DNA of 5,709 nt from Bacteroidales bacterium (GTDB lineage: Bacteria; Bacteroidota; Bacteroidia; Bacteroidales; GCA-2711565). Position numbers and translations under genes: made by a program. Location of the stretch: positions 1-5,709 of the forward strand of contig JAOZQX010000108.1 in assembly GCA_029931995.1 (NCBI GenBank), written 5' to 3'. This document shows positions 1-5,709 of the stretch, piece after piece (positions within the stretch are counted from its first letter, which is position 1; each line of letters begins with the position of its first letter). The notes under the pieces are model-generated. The model made no database searches, was not told where the DNA came from, and saw nothing but the letters and a program-made list of their open reading frames with translations.

Positions 1-48
1 CTGTCAGATTATAATATGTTGATGTTTAAAATGAAGTATAGTTTTTAG
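1..48 (+). CDS. C-terminal end of a probable outer-membrane beta-barrel protein (partial)
   Basis: Only the last 15 codons and a TAG stop (46-48) are inside the window; the frame is open to the left edge. The peptide ends MLMFKMKYSF. Counting back from the terminal Phe, positions -1, -3, -5, -7 and -9 are F, Y, M, F and L, with S, K, K and M alternating between them. That is the pattern of the final amphipathic strand (beta-signal) recognised by the BAM complex in porins, TonB-dependent receptors and other outer-membrane barrels; Bacteroidota barrels often end in Tyr-x-Phe. The barrel type cannot be told from so little. The gene converges on the minus-strand lipoprotein gene. A different frame stays open from 42 to 110, so a one-base frameshift in the T5 run at 42-46 could lengthen the protein, but the beta-signal ending argues that TAG is the true stop. 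Confidence 0.55.
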   Translation: MSDYNMLMFKMKYSF

Positions 49-111
49 GAATAATCTATGAACGAGATACTAATCTCTCTAATCCAGAAGATGTAATAAA
101 TAGAATTTAGT

Positions 112-624
112 TTACTCCAAATCCTTTTTTATAGTTTCGATTAAGTGTTGGAATCCTTTTTCGGAAAAACCAAACTCTTGCAAAATTATTTTCCCTTCTT
201 TGTTAACCACTACATTGCGCGGGATGTATTTACTGAAAAACAAGCTATAAATTGATTTATCTTCATCTGGACTTATCGGGAAAGTAAATCCTCTTTTTTG
301 ATTCCATTTTTCCAAATCTTCTGCCGAATGACCTCTGCCGAATGTTAAAACGACCACCCCCTCATCTTTAAGTTGTTCCCAAATTTGTTTTTGCACTTCC
401 GGCAACTCTTTCATGCAGGGACCGCACCAGGTTGCAAAAAAGTTAATCAACACTGTTTGTCCTTTAAAATCAGCTATTGAAGCCGAATTGCCATCTAAAG
501 TTGTAAATGAAAATTCTGGAACATTTTGTCCAACCTTTGTAATATTGTAATCATTGGGATTTTCTTCTGCGCACGAATAACAAATTGCAAGACTCAATAA
601 TAAAATGACAAACTGTTTTTTCAT
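112..624 (-). CDS. TlpA-like thioredoxin-fold lipoprotein (thiol-disulfide oxidoreductase)
   Basis: A 170-residue protein of the TlpA/ResA/AhpC-TSA thioredoxin superfamily. Residues 1-18 form a lipoprotein signal peptide: MKK, a hydrophobic run, then CYSC, with Cys18 the likely lipidated residue (Ser at -1). The fold starts near residue 31 (VGQNVPEFSF). The redox motif WCGPC is at 66-70 in the context NFFATWCGPCMKELP, and the cis-proline is probably Pro135 in YIPRNVVV. Such proteins usually act in the periplasm, membrane-anchored, reducing or shuffling disulfides (for example in cytochrome c maturation); the exact substrate is not visible. The ATG at 624-622 is chosen because the signal peptide begins there; a TTG at 654 would add ten residues and overlap pgk. 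The start lies 19 bp after the pgk stop, so the two are probably cotranscribed. No Shine-Dalgarno is visible. Confidence 0.9.
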   Translation of the reverse strand: MKKQFVILLLSLAICYSCAEENPNDYNITKVGQNVPEFSFTTLDGNSASIADFKGQTVLINFFATWCGPCMKELPEVQKQIWEQLKDEGVVVLTFGRGHSAEDLEKWNQKRGFTFPISPDEDKSIYSLFFSKYIPRNVVVNKEGKIILQEFGFSEKGFQHLIETIKKDLE

Positions 625-643
625 GATAAATAAGATTCTTAAT

Positions 644-1834
644 TTATGCTTCAATTGCTTTTACTCCGGGTAATTCTTTACCTTCAATATATTCGAGCAT
701 TGCACCACCACCGGTAGAAACGTAACTTACTTTATTTTTTAAATTATACTTATTAATGGCTGCAACCGAATCGCCACCCCCAATAAGTGAAAATGCACCC
801 TTTTTGGTAGCATTCGCAATGGCTTCTGCAATTGCTTTTGTTCCTTCTTCATAGTTCGACATTTCGAAAACACCCATAGGGCCATTCCATAAAATGCTTG
901 AGGATTTTAAAATTACCTCTTCAAATTTTTGAATGGTTTTAGGTCCAATATCCAATCCCATCCAACCGTCAGGAATATTGTAAGAACTACATAAATCAGT
1001 TTGGGCTTCGTTTGAAAATTCGTTGGCAATTTTAACATCCAGCGGCAAATATAAATTTACATTTTGCTCCTTAGCCTTTTCAATGGCCTCGTGGGCCGTA
1101 TCCAATAAATCTTCTTCAATCAGCGAGCTTCCAATATTTCCCCCCATTGCTTTAATAAAGGTAAACATCATTCCGCCTCCAATAATCAAATTTTCAACCT
1201 TGTCGAGCAAATTATTGATGATTTCTATTTTGCCCGAAATCTTTGCACCTCCGAGAATAGTCGTGAGAGGGCGTTTGGGTTCTTGTAAAATTTTATTAAT
1301 GTTTTTCAATTCGTCGCCCATGATATAACCAAAGGCTTTATCCTTTGGAAAAAATTGTGCAATTATTGTTGTTGATGCATGAGCACGATGCGCGGTTCCA
1401 AAGGCATCGTTTACGTAAAAGTCGCCATGATTTGCCAGTTTTTTTGCGAACTCAACATCTCCCTTAGTTTCTTCTTTATAGAACCGAAGATTTTCCAAAA
1501 GCAAAACTTCTTTGGGTTTTAATTCGGCAGCAAGTTGATTAGCAGAGCTTCCAATGCAATCATCTGCAAATAAAACATTAACATTTAGTTTCTCTTTTAA
1601 GTATGGAAGTAAATGTTTTAAGGAAAACTTATCTTCGAATCCTTCTTTTGGCCGCCCTAAATGAGACATTAGAATGACTGAACTTTTTTCGTTAAGAATT
1701 TTCTTAATCGTAGGAATAGCAGCATTTATACGGGTAGGATCTGTAATTTCAAAATTCTCATTCAGAGGAACATTGAAGTCGACACGTACTAATACTTTTT
1801 TGTTTTTTAAATCAATAGAATCTATAGTAGCCAT
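644..1834 (-). CDS. pgk: Phosphoglycerate kinase
   Basis: A 396-residue cytosolic glycolytic enzyme interconverting 1,3-bisphosphoglycerate plus ADP and 3-phosphoglycerate plus ATP; length is normal for bacterial PGK. N-domain substrate-site motifs: RVDFNVP (17-23), TRI with Arg35, SHLGRP (57-62), LLENLRF with Arg118, and [13 protein letters not shown] (142-154) with Arg151. C-domain nucleotide-site motifs: GGAKISGK (195-202), NGPMGVFE (317-324), GGGDSVAA (352-359) and STGGGA (373-378). The GGAK loop has Gly201 where many PGKs have Asp; the lysines 198 and 202 are kept. The start at 1834 (ATG, MATIDS) fits the family N-terminus; an in-frame TTG at 1867 would add eleven unfamiliar residues and lies on the candidate -7 element. 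It is first in a two-gene minus-strand unit with the TlpA-like gene and diverges from the aminotransferase. Confidence 0.98.
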   Translation of the reverse strand: MATIDSIDLKNKKVLVRVDFNVPLNENFEITDPTRINAAIPTIKKILNEKSSVILMSHLGRPKEGFEDKFSLKHLLPYLKEKLNVNVLFADDCIGSSANQLAAELKPKEVLLLENLRFYKEETKGDVEFAKKLANHGDFYVNDAFGTAHRAHASTTIIAQFFPKDKAFGYIMGDELKNINKILQEPKRPLTTILGGAKISGKIEIINNLLDKVENLIIGGGMMFTFIKAMGGNIGSSLIEEDLLDTAHEAIEKAKEQNVNLYLPLDVKIANEFSNEAQTDLCSSYNIPDGWMGLDIGPKTIQKFEEVILKSSSILWNGPMGVFEMSNYEEGTKAIAEAIANATKKGAFSLIGGGDSVAAINKYNLKNKVSYVSTGGGAMLEYIEGKELPGVKAIEA

Positions 1835-1864
1835 GTTAATAAAATTATGCAGTTCAACCGTTTC

Positions 1865-1896
1865 CAAATTTACAATATCTATTTATATTATTTAAA
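1865..1896 (-). promoter_or_regulatory. Candidate pgk promoter (Bacteroidota type)
   Basis: Read on the minus strand, 1872-1865 is TAAATTTG, a full match to the Bacteroidota -7 consensus TAnnTTTG. Twenty bases upstream, 1896-1893 reads TTTA, a three-of-four match to the usual TTTG -33 element. Transcription would start near 1858, about 24 nt before the pgk ATG. Position and consensus support it; the -33 part is weak, and short AT-rich motifs recur by chance in this DNA. Confidence 0.5.
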
Positions 1897-1900
1897 TTTG
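1869..1900 (+). promoter_or_regulatory. Candidate aminotransferase-operon promoter (Bacteroidota type)
   Basis: On the plus strand, 1893-1900 is TAAATTTG, a full match to the -7 consensus TAnnTTTG, with TTTA at 1869-1872 twenty bases upstream as a degenerate -33 element. The predicted start is near 1907, leaving a leader of roughly a dozen bases before the ATG at 1920 and little room for a Shine-Dalgarno. It is the mirror image of the candidate pgk promoter, and each -33 lies inside the other's -7. Confidence 0.5.
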
Positions 1901-1919
1901 TGTCATAAAATAAGTTTAT

Positions 1920-3077
1920 ATGAATGAATTTGAAGGCAATTTTGTTTCGAAACTTCCTAATGTTGGGACTTCTATATTTGCGGTAATGAGCCAGATGGCT
2001 GCCGGACATAAGGCTGTAAATTTATCTCAGGGATTTCCTGATTTTCCTGTTTCGCCCAAGCTCATCGACCGGATTCACCATTATATGAAAAAGGGTATGA
2101 ATCAATATGCCCCCATGCCGGGAGTTCCTGCATTGCGAGAACAAATCGCAAATACAGTAAAAAAGTTGCATAATGTAGATTATGATCCCGATAAGGAAAT
2201 AAATATTGTAGCAGGAGCTACGCAGGCTATTTATTCCGTGATCTCAACGGTTATAAAAGAAGAAGATGAGGCCATTATTTTTGAACCTGCTTACGATAGC
2301 TATGCCCCATCCATCAAACTTAATGGTGGGATTGTGAAATATGCCGAGCTGAAAATGCCCGATTATCATGTTGACTGGGAAGAGGTGAGCCGCTTGATTA
2401 CCCATCGCACAAAACTTATTGTAATAAATACTCCACACAATCCAACCGGTAGCATTTTACGAGCAGAAGATATGCAGCGCTTGGGCGAAATTATAAAAGA
2501 TACAGATATTGTTGTGTTGAGTGATGAGGTTTATGAGCATATCATTTTCGATCATTTGAAACACGAGAGTGCTTGTCGTTTTCCGGACTTAGCTAAAAGA
2601 ACATTTGTGGTCGGCTCTTTCGGGAAGACTTTTCATGCAACTGGCTGGAAAATGGGCTTTGTTTTAGCCCCCCCAAATCTAATGGCTGAATTTAGAAAAA
2701 CACACCAATTTGTAGTATTTGCTGTAAACACACCCATTCAATATGCTTTAACCGATTTTCTGAAAAATGAAAAAAATTATTTAGGAATTAGTAAGATGTA
2801 TGAGGAAAAGAGGGATTATTTCATTTCCAAGATTCAGTCTTCACGTTTTAAAATTGTTCCTTCCTACGGTACGTATTTCCAGTTGTTGGACTATTCTGAT
2901 ATTTCGGATGAACCGGAAATGGAATTTGCTACTCGGCTTATAAAAGAATTTAAAATTGCTTCTGTTCCAATTTCGCCATTTTATCATGACGGAACGGAAA
3001 CCCGTCGTTTGCGTTTTTGTTTTGCTAAAGAAGAAAAAACCCTGGATAAAGCAGCTAAGATATTATGCAAGATTTAA
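1920..3077 (+). CDS. PLP-dependent aminotransferase, methionine/kynurenine (glutamine transaminase) type
   Basis: A 385-residue fold-type I, class I/II aminotransferase resembling E. coli YbdL and mammalian kynurenine aminotransferase/glutamine transaminase K. Visible motifs: QGFPDFP (37-43) and NQYAPMPG (61-68), typical of this subgroup; GATQAIYS (99-106) for the PLP phosphate; EPAYDSY (122-128), with Tyr125 probably stacking on the cofactor; NTPHNPTG (170-177) with Asn174; SDEVYE (201-206) with Asp202 pairing to the pyridine nitrogen; SFGKTFHATGWK (233-244) with Lys236 as the Schiff-base lysine; and LRFCFAK (364-370) with Arg365 for the substrate carboxylate. All key residues are present. 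Likely substrates are methionine or aromatic amino acids with keto-acid partners such as KMTB; specificity cannot be fixed from sequence. The gene overlaps the downstream omega-amidase by 13 nt, which supports glutamine as amino donor. Confidence 0.93.
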   Translation: MNEFEGNFVSKLPNVGTSIFAVMSQMAAGHKAVNLSQGFPDFPVSPKLIDRIHHYMKKGMNQYAPMPGVPALREQIANTVKKLHNVDYDPDKEINIVAGATQAIYSVISTVIKEEDEAIIFEPAYDSYAPSIKLNGGIVKYAELKMPDYHVDWEEVSRLITHRTKLIVINTPHNPTGSILRAEDMQRLGEIIKDTDIVVLSDEVYEHIIFDHLKHESACRFPDLAKRTFVVGSFGKTFHATGWKMGFVLAPPNLMAEFRKTHQFVVFAVNTPIQYALTDFLKNEKNYLGISKMYEEKRDYFISKIQSSRFKIVPSYGTYFQLLDYSDISDEPEMEFATRLIKEFKIASVPISPFYHDGTETRRLRFCFAKEEKTLDKAAKILCKI

Positions 3078-3856
3078 ATATTTGTGTTTTACAAAGTGAT
3101 TTAATTTGGGAAGATGTTCAGGGCAACCTGAATGCTTTTGATAAAAAGCTTGACCAAATCCAACAACCGATTGATTTGATTATTTTGCCTGAAGTTTTCA
3201 ATACAGGTTTTCCTGTGGATCCAGAAAAATATACCGAATCATTGGATGGAGCCACCACCAATTGGATGAGAGCAAAAGCTTCACAATTGGATGCCGTTAT
3301 TACGGGCAGCCTTTTAATTGAGGAGGGGGGTAAATTTTTTAATACCCTGATTTGGATGTCGCCGAATGGCCAATATCAAACCTACTCAAAACGCCATGTT
3401 TTTCATTTAGGTGATGAAGCCAATACTATTAGCTCCGGGAAAGAACAACTTATTTGTAGCTTGAGTGGATGGAAAATAAAACCACTAATTTGTTATGATT
3501 TGCGTTTTCCGGTGTGGAGCAAAAACACTTTTCGGGAAGAAAAATTTGAATACGATGTTTTGATATATGTGGCAAATTGGCCAGCCTCGCGAAGCTATCC
3601 TTGGATACAACTTTTAATAGCCCGTGCAATCGAAAACCAATCGTATGTTATTGGCGTAAACCGTATTGGTAAAGATGAGGTGGGAAATTCTTATTCGGGC
3701 AATTCGTTGATTATTGACCCAAAAGGACAAATAATATCTGATATTAAACCCAACAGAGAGGAAATCCAGCAACTTGTTTTGTCTGCAAAAATGCTGAACG
3801 ATTTCCGTGAGAAATTTAATGTGGGCTATGATTGGGATAGATTTCAGTTGTTGTAA
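3065..3856 (+). CDS. Omega-amidase, YafV/NIT2-type nitrilase-superfamily amidohydrolase
   Basis: A 263-residue cytosolic C-N hydrolase. The catalytic triad is complete: Glu43 in LPEVFNTGF, Lys109 in YSKRHVF, and the nucleophile Cys143 in LICYDLRFPVW. NWPASRSYPW (171-180), ARAIENQ (186-192) and YVIGVNRIG (194-202) are hallmarks of the YafV/omega-amidase branch rather than of nitrilases or N-carbamoylputrescine amidases. Family members hydrolyse 2-oxoglutaramate, made when glutamine serves as amino donor, to 2-oxoglutarate and ammonia, and also 2-oxosuccinamate. The ATG at 3065 lies inside the 3' end of the aminotransferase gene (stop 3075-3077), in another frame, indicating translational coupling; the N-terminus LNICVLQSDLIWED fits the family start well. 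No Shine-Dalgarno is evident. The direct pairing with a glutamine-transaminase-type enzyme strongly supports the omega-amidase role. Confidence 0.93.
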   Translation: MQDLNICVLQSDLIWEDVQGNLNAFDKKLDQIQQPIDLIILPEVFNTGFPVDPEKYTESLDGATTNWMRAKASQLDAVITGSLLIEEGGKFFNTLIWMSPNGQYQTYSKRHVFHLGDEANTISSGKEQLICSLSGWKIKPLICYDLRFPVWSKNTFREEKFEYDVLIYVANWPASRSYPWIQLLIARAIENQSYVIGVNRIGKDEVGNSYSGNSLIIDPKGQIISDIKPNREEIQQLVLSAKMLNDFREKFNVGYDWDRFQLL

Positions 3857-3870
3857 TCACTAAATAAATT

Positions 3871-3901
3871 AATGATTTCATTACTCTCCCCAATCATTTT
3901 T
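3871..3901 (+). terminator. Weak candidate terminator after the omega-amidase gene
   Basis: AATGATT (3871-3877) pairs with AATCATT (3892-3898), a 7-bp stem around a 14-base loop, and the right arm runs into a T5 tract (3897-3901). It sits 14 bases past the stop codon, where an intrinsic terminator would be expected. The stem is AT-rich with only one G-C pair and the loop is large, so it may be inefficient or coincidental. Confidence 0.3.
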
Positions 3902-3916
3902 AACACACATTATTAC

Positions 3917-3943
3917 TATATTTGAGAATAAGAATTAATTTTG
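3917..3943 (+). promoter_or_regulatory. Two candidate -7 elements upstream of trkA
   Basis: TATATTTG (3917-3924) and TAATTTTG (3936-3943) both match the Bacteroidota -7 consensus TAnnTTTG and lie 41 and 22 bases before the trkA ATG at 3966. Neither has a clean TTTG about 20 bases upstream; the T-run at 3897-3901 is the best -33 substitute for the first. The remaining leader is A-rich (including a run of seven A at 3950-3956), which is common in front of Bacteroidota start codons lacking a Shine-Dalgarno. Confidence 0.4.
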
Positions 3944-3965
3944 CAAACGAAAAAAACAATCAGAA

Positions 3966-5306
3966 ATGAATATTGTTATTGCAGGAGACGGAGAAGTAGG
4001 ATTGCATTTAGCCAAAGAACTGGCAAGTGAAAATCATAATATTACCATTGTTGATCCACACGAGGATTTGTTAAAACTTGTAGAATCTCACACTGATTTA
4101 ATGACTATTACCGGTGATTCGACTTCTATTTCTGTATTAAATAGGGCGAACATTAAAAAAGCCGACCTTTTGATTTCTGTTGTTCACGAGGAGAACATCA
4201 ATGTTATTACCGCAATACTTGGTAAAAAATTAGGAGCTAAAAAAACCATTGCCAGAGTTAACAGCCTGGAAAATTTAACTGAAGAAAATCGTTTGATTTA
4301 TGAGGGTTTGGGAATTGATGCCATGGTGTGTCCCGAAGAAATTGCAGCTACCGAAATTATTCATTTGTTGAAACAAACAGCAGCTACCGAAATATTTGAT
4401 TTCTCTGAAGGGAAATTATCATTGTTTTTAATAAAGATTGAAGATAATGCCCCTGTAGCCGGAAAAACACTTAATCAGATTGCTAGCGAATATCCTTACT
4501 TGAACTTTAGGGCGGTAGCGATTCATCGCAATTCTACAACCATTATTCCGAAGGGTAATGATATGGTTATGCCCAATGATCTTTCGTATATGATTACAAA
4601 GGAAGAGGGCATTGAGGAGCTGTTGATGCTTGGTGGAAAACAAGAAATTGACATAAAAAATATTATGGTTGTGGGCGGAGGTCGTGTTGGTCGGACAGCC
4701 TGCAAGCGATTAGAAAAAGATTTAAATATTAAGCTTTTTGAAAGCGATAAAGAAAAGTGTTTGCAGTTAACCGATTTTTTGGAAGACACCTTGGTTGTTA
4801 ATGGAGATGCCCGCGATATTCAGTTATTAGTAGATGAAGATATTAGCGGAGTTGATGCTTTTATTGCAGTTACCAATAATTCGGAAACCAATATTTTAAC
4901 TTGTTTGCATGCTCGCAAATATGGAGTCAAGAAAACCATTGCTCTGGTTGAAAACATTGATTACATTGATATTTCGCAAAATATAGGTATAGATACTATT
5001 ATTAATAAAAAGCTAATCACAGCTAGCTATATTGTAAAATTCACAATGGGCGCCGAAGTTACATCCATTAAATGTTTAAGTGGTATTGATGCTGAAGTTA
5101 TGGAGCTGGTTACAAAACCCGATTCTCCGGTTACCCGAAAACCGATTAAAGACTTGGGTTTCCCGAAAGGTGCCATTATTGGAGGTGTTGTGCGGGGCGA
5201 AGAAAGCTTTATTGCTACCGGTGATTTTCAAATTATGGAAAATGATAAGGTGGTAATCTTTTCTTTGCCACAGGCTATCCAAAAAGTTGACAAGCTATTT
5301 AATTAA
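3966..5306 (+). CDS. trkA: Trk potassium uptake system NAD-binding subunit TrkA
   Basis: A 446-residue peripheral cytoplasmic protein that forms the gating ring under the TrkH channel. It has the duplicated architecture of full-length TrkA: RCK-N 1 (about 1-120) with the Rossmann motif GDGEVG (7-12) and Asp30 at the end of strand 2; RCK-C 1 (about 135-220); RCK-N 2 (about 231-350) with GGGRVG (237-242) and Glu259 in the matching acidic position; RCK-C 2 (about 360-446). TGDST (49-53) and NGDARD (279-284) are equivalent loops in the two halves. Both nucleotide sites look intact, so both halves may bind NAD(H) or adenine nucleotides. The length is close to E. coli TrkA, so this is not the single-domain KtrA type. 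The ATG at 3966 begins directly at the first Rossmann strand. trkH follows after 55 bp, probably in the same operon. Confidence 0.96.
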   Translation: MNIVIAGDGEVGLHLAKELASENHNITIVDPHEDLLKLVESHTDLMTITGDSTSISVLNRANIKKADLLISVVHEENINVITAILGKKLGAKKTIARVNSLENLTEENRLIYEGLGIDAMVCPEEIAATEIIHLLKQTAATEIFDFSEGKLSLFLIKIEDNAPVAGKTLNQIASEYPYLNFRAVAIHRNSTTIIPKGNDMVMPNDLSYMITKEEGIEELLMLGGKQEIDIKNIMVVGGGRVGRTACKRLEKDLNIKLFESDKEKCLQLTDFLEDTLVVNGDARDIQLLVDEDISGVDAFIAVTNNSETNILTCLHARKYGVKKTIALVENIDYIDISQNIGIDTIINKKLITASYIVKFTMGAEVTSIKCLSGIDAEVMELVTKPDSPVTRKPIKDLGFPKGAIIGGVVRGEESFIATGDFQIMENDKVVIFSLPQAIQKVDKLFN

Positions 5307-5361
5307 GCATTTTGGAGTTTTCGCCAAATTGTTTAATTTCACCCCCGCAATAATTTAATTT

Positions 5362-5709
5362 ATGTCTCGTAGAGTTGATATTAATTTTAAGTTAATACTT
5401 CGCATCATTGGTTTCTTGTTGATGGTTGAAGGGGCTTTTATGTTTTTTGGAATGCCGTTCTCGTGGTATTATTGTGGATCGGATTGCCTTTCACTGCTTT
5501 ATTCGGGTTTAATTACGATTGGCGCAGGTGCCCTCCTTTACTTTGGCCTGAATGGGAAAAGAATAAGTAATAATATTGGGAAACGCGAAGGATACCTGAT
5601 TGTTTCATTTACATGGATTATTACTTCGATTTTTGGTTCGCTTCCGTTTTTACTTAGTGGTGTCATCCCAAATTTTACCGATGCTTTTTTTGAAACCATT
5701 TCTGGTTTT
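5362..5709 (+). CDS. trkH: Trk potassium transporter membrane subunit TrkH (5' part, cut by window edge)
   Basis: An open frame from ATG at 5362 runs to the window end without a stop, giving 116 residues of a protein expected to be roughly 480-500. It reads as the N-terminus of TrkH: a short basic cytoplasmic start (MSRRVD), hydrophobic helices at about 11-33 and 43-63, then KREGYLIVSF (74-83) leading into a third helix to about residue 98, and FTDAFFETISGF (105-116). The last segment is the first pore helix, and the window stops just before the first selectivity-filter residues. TrkH is the inner-membrane K+ channel/transporter gated by TrkA, and its position right after trkA supports the call. 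The 55-bp gap holds no convincing promoter or terminator, so cotranscription is likely. Confidence 0.95.
   Translation, partial: MSRRVDINFKLILRIIGFLLMVEGAFMFFGMPFSWYYCGSDCLSLLYSGLITIGAGALLYFGLNGKRISNNIGKREGYLIVSFTWIITSIFGSLPFLLSGVIPNFTDAFFETISGF

Noticed and set aside
64..77. Hairpin GAGAT-ACTA-ATCTC between the convergent genes, as a bidirectional terminator
   Set aside because: Only a 5-bp stem, and no T-run follows it on either strand.
625..654. N-terminal extension of the TlpA-like protein from TTG at 654
   Set aside because: It would put ten residues ahead of a good MKK lipoprotein signal peptide and overlap pgk; the ATG at 624 is the natural start.
1023..1328. Plus-strand open frame opposite pgk (also 1674-1895 on the same strand)
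   Set aside because: They lie antisense inside the unmistakable pgk gene, their translations show no recognisable domain, and low-GC codon structure easily leaves such frames open.
1835..1867. N-terminal extension of PGK from TTG at 1867
   Set aside because: The eleven extra residues do not resemble PGK N-termini, and the TTG overlaps the candidate -7 element; the ATG at 1834 gives the family-like [12 protein letters not shown] start.
2244..2438. Minus-strand open frame within the aminotransferase gene
   Set aside because: Antisense to a gene with all catalytic motifs intact; 64 residues with no recognisable features.
4344..4393. Perfect 14-nt direct repeat GCAGCTACCGAAAT at 4344-4357 and 4380-4393 within trkA
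   Set aside because: The copies are in frame, 36 nt apart, and encode AATEI twice (residues 127-131 and 139-143) in the linker between RCK-N 1 and RCK-C 1. It is a single pair with no mobile-element or regulatory context, most likely chance similarity of codons.
4428..5282. Minus-strand open frames opposite trkA (4428-4643, 4523-4789, 5076-5282)
   Set aside because: All overlap coding sequence of both TrkA halves, two of them overlap each other, and none shows domain-like composition.
5307..5361. Promoter or terminator between trkA and trkH
   Set aside because: No TAnnTTTG match and no stable stem was seen in these 55 bases; an operon with read-through is simpler.

Overview
The window looks like an ordinary chromosomal stretch from a member of the Bacteroidota. 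The evidence is AT-rich DNA, the absence of clear Shine-Dalgarno sequences before the genes, several matches to the Bacteroidota -7 promoter element TAnnTTTG, and proteins that read as typical of that phylum. I cannot place it more finely than the phylum.

Layout, left to right. Positions 1-48 hold the last codons of a plus-strand gene whose C-terminus (alternating hydrophobic residues, final Phe) looks like the end of an outer-membrane beta-barrel protein. Facing it on the minus strand are a TlpA-type thioredoxin-fold lipoprotein (624 down to 112) and, 19 bp upstream of it, phosphoglycerate kinase (pgk, 1834 down to 644), probably one transcript. An 85-bp divergent intergenic region (1835-1919) carries two -7-like elements in mirror image. 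On the plus strand follow a class I/II aminotransferase of the methionine/kynurenine/glutamine-transaminase kind (1920-3077) and a YafV/NIT2-type omega-amidase (3065-3856), overlapping by 13 nt. After a 109-bp gap with a weak hairpin and two -7-like elements come trkA (3966-5306) and the first 116 codons of trkH (5362 to the window edge), encoding a potassium uptake system.

How the genes work together. The aminotransferase and omega-amidase form a recognised metabolic pair: transamination with glutamine (for example of the methionine keto acid KMTB) yields 2-oxoglutaramate, which the amidase hydrolyses to 2-oxoglutarate and ammonia, pulling the reaction forward. TrkA is the cytosolic NAD-binding regulatory ring of the TrkH channel. 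PGK and the TlpA-like protein have no obvious functional link beyond co-orientation.

I found no tRNA, rRNA, CRISPR, mobile element or phage signal, and no gene-free stretch over 300 bases. I see no undescribed system here; the most interesting items are the face-to-face promoter architecture and the coupled aminotransferase/omega-amidase pair.
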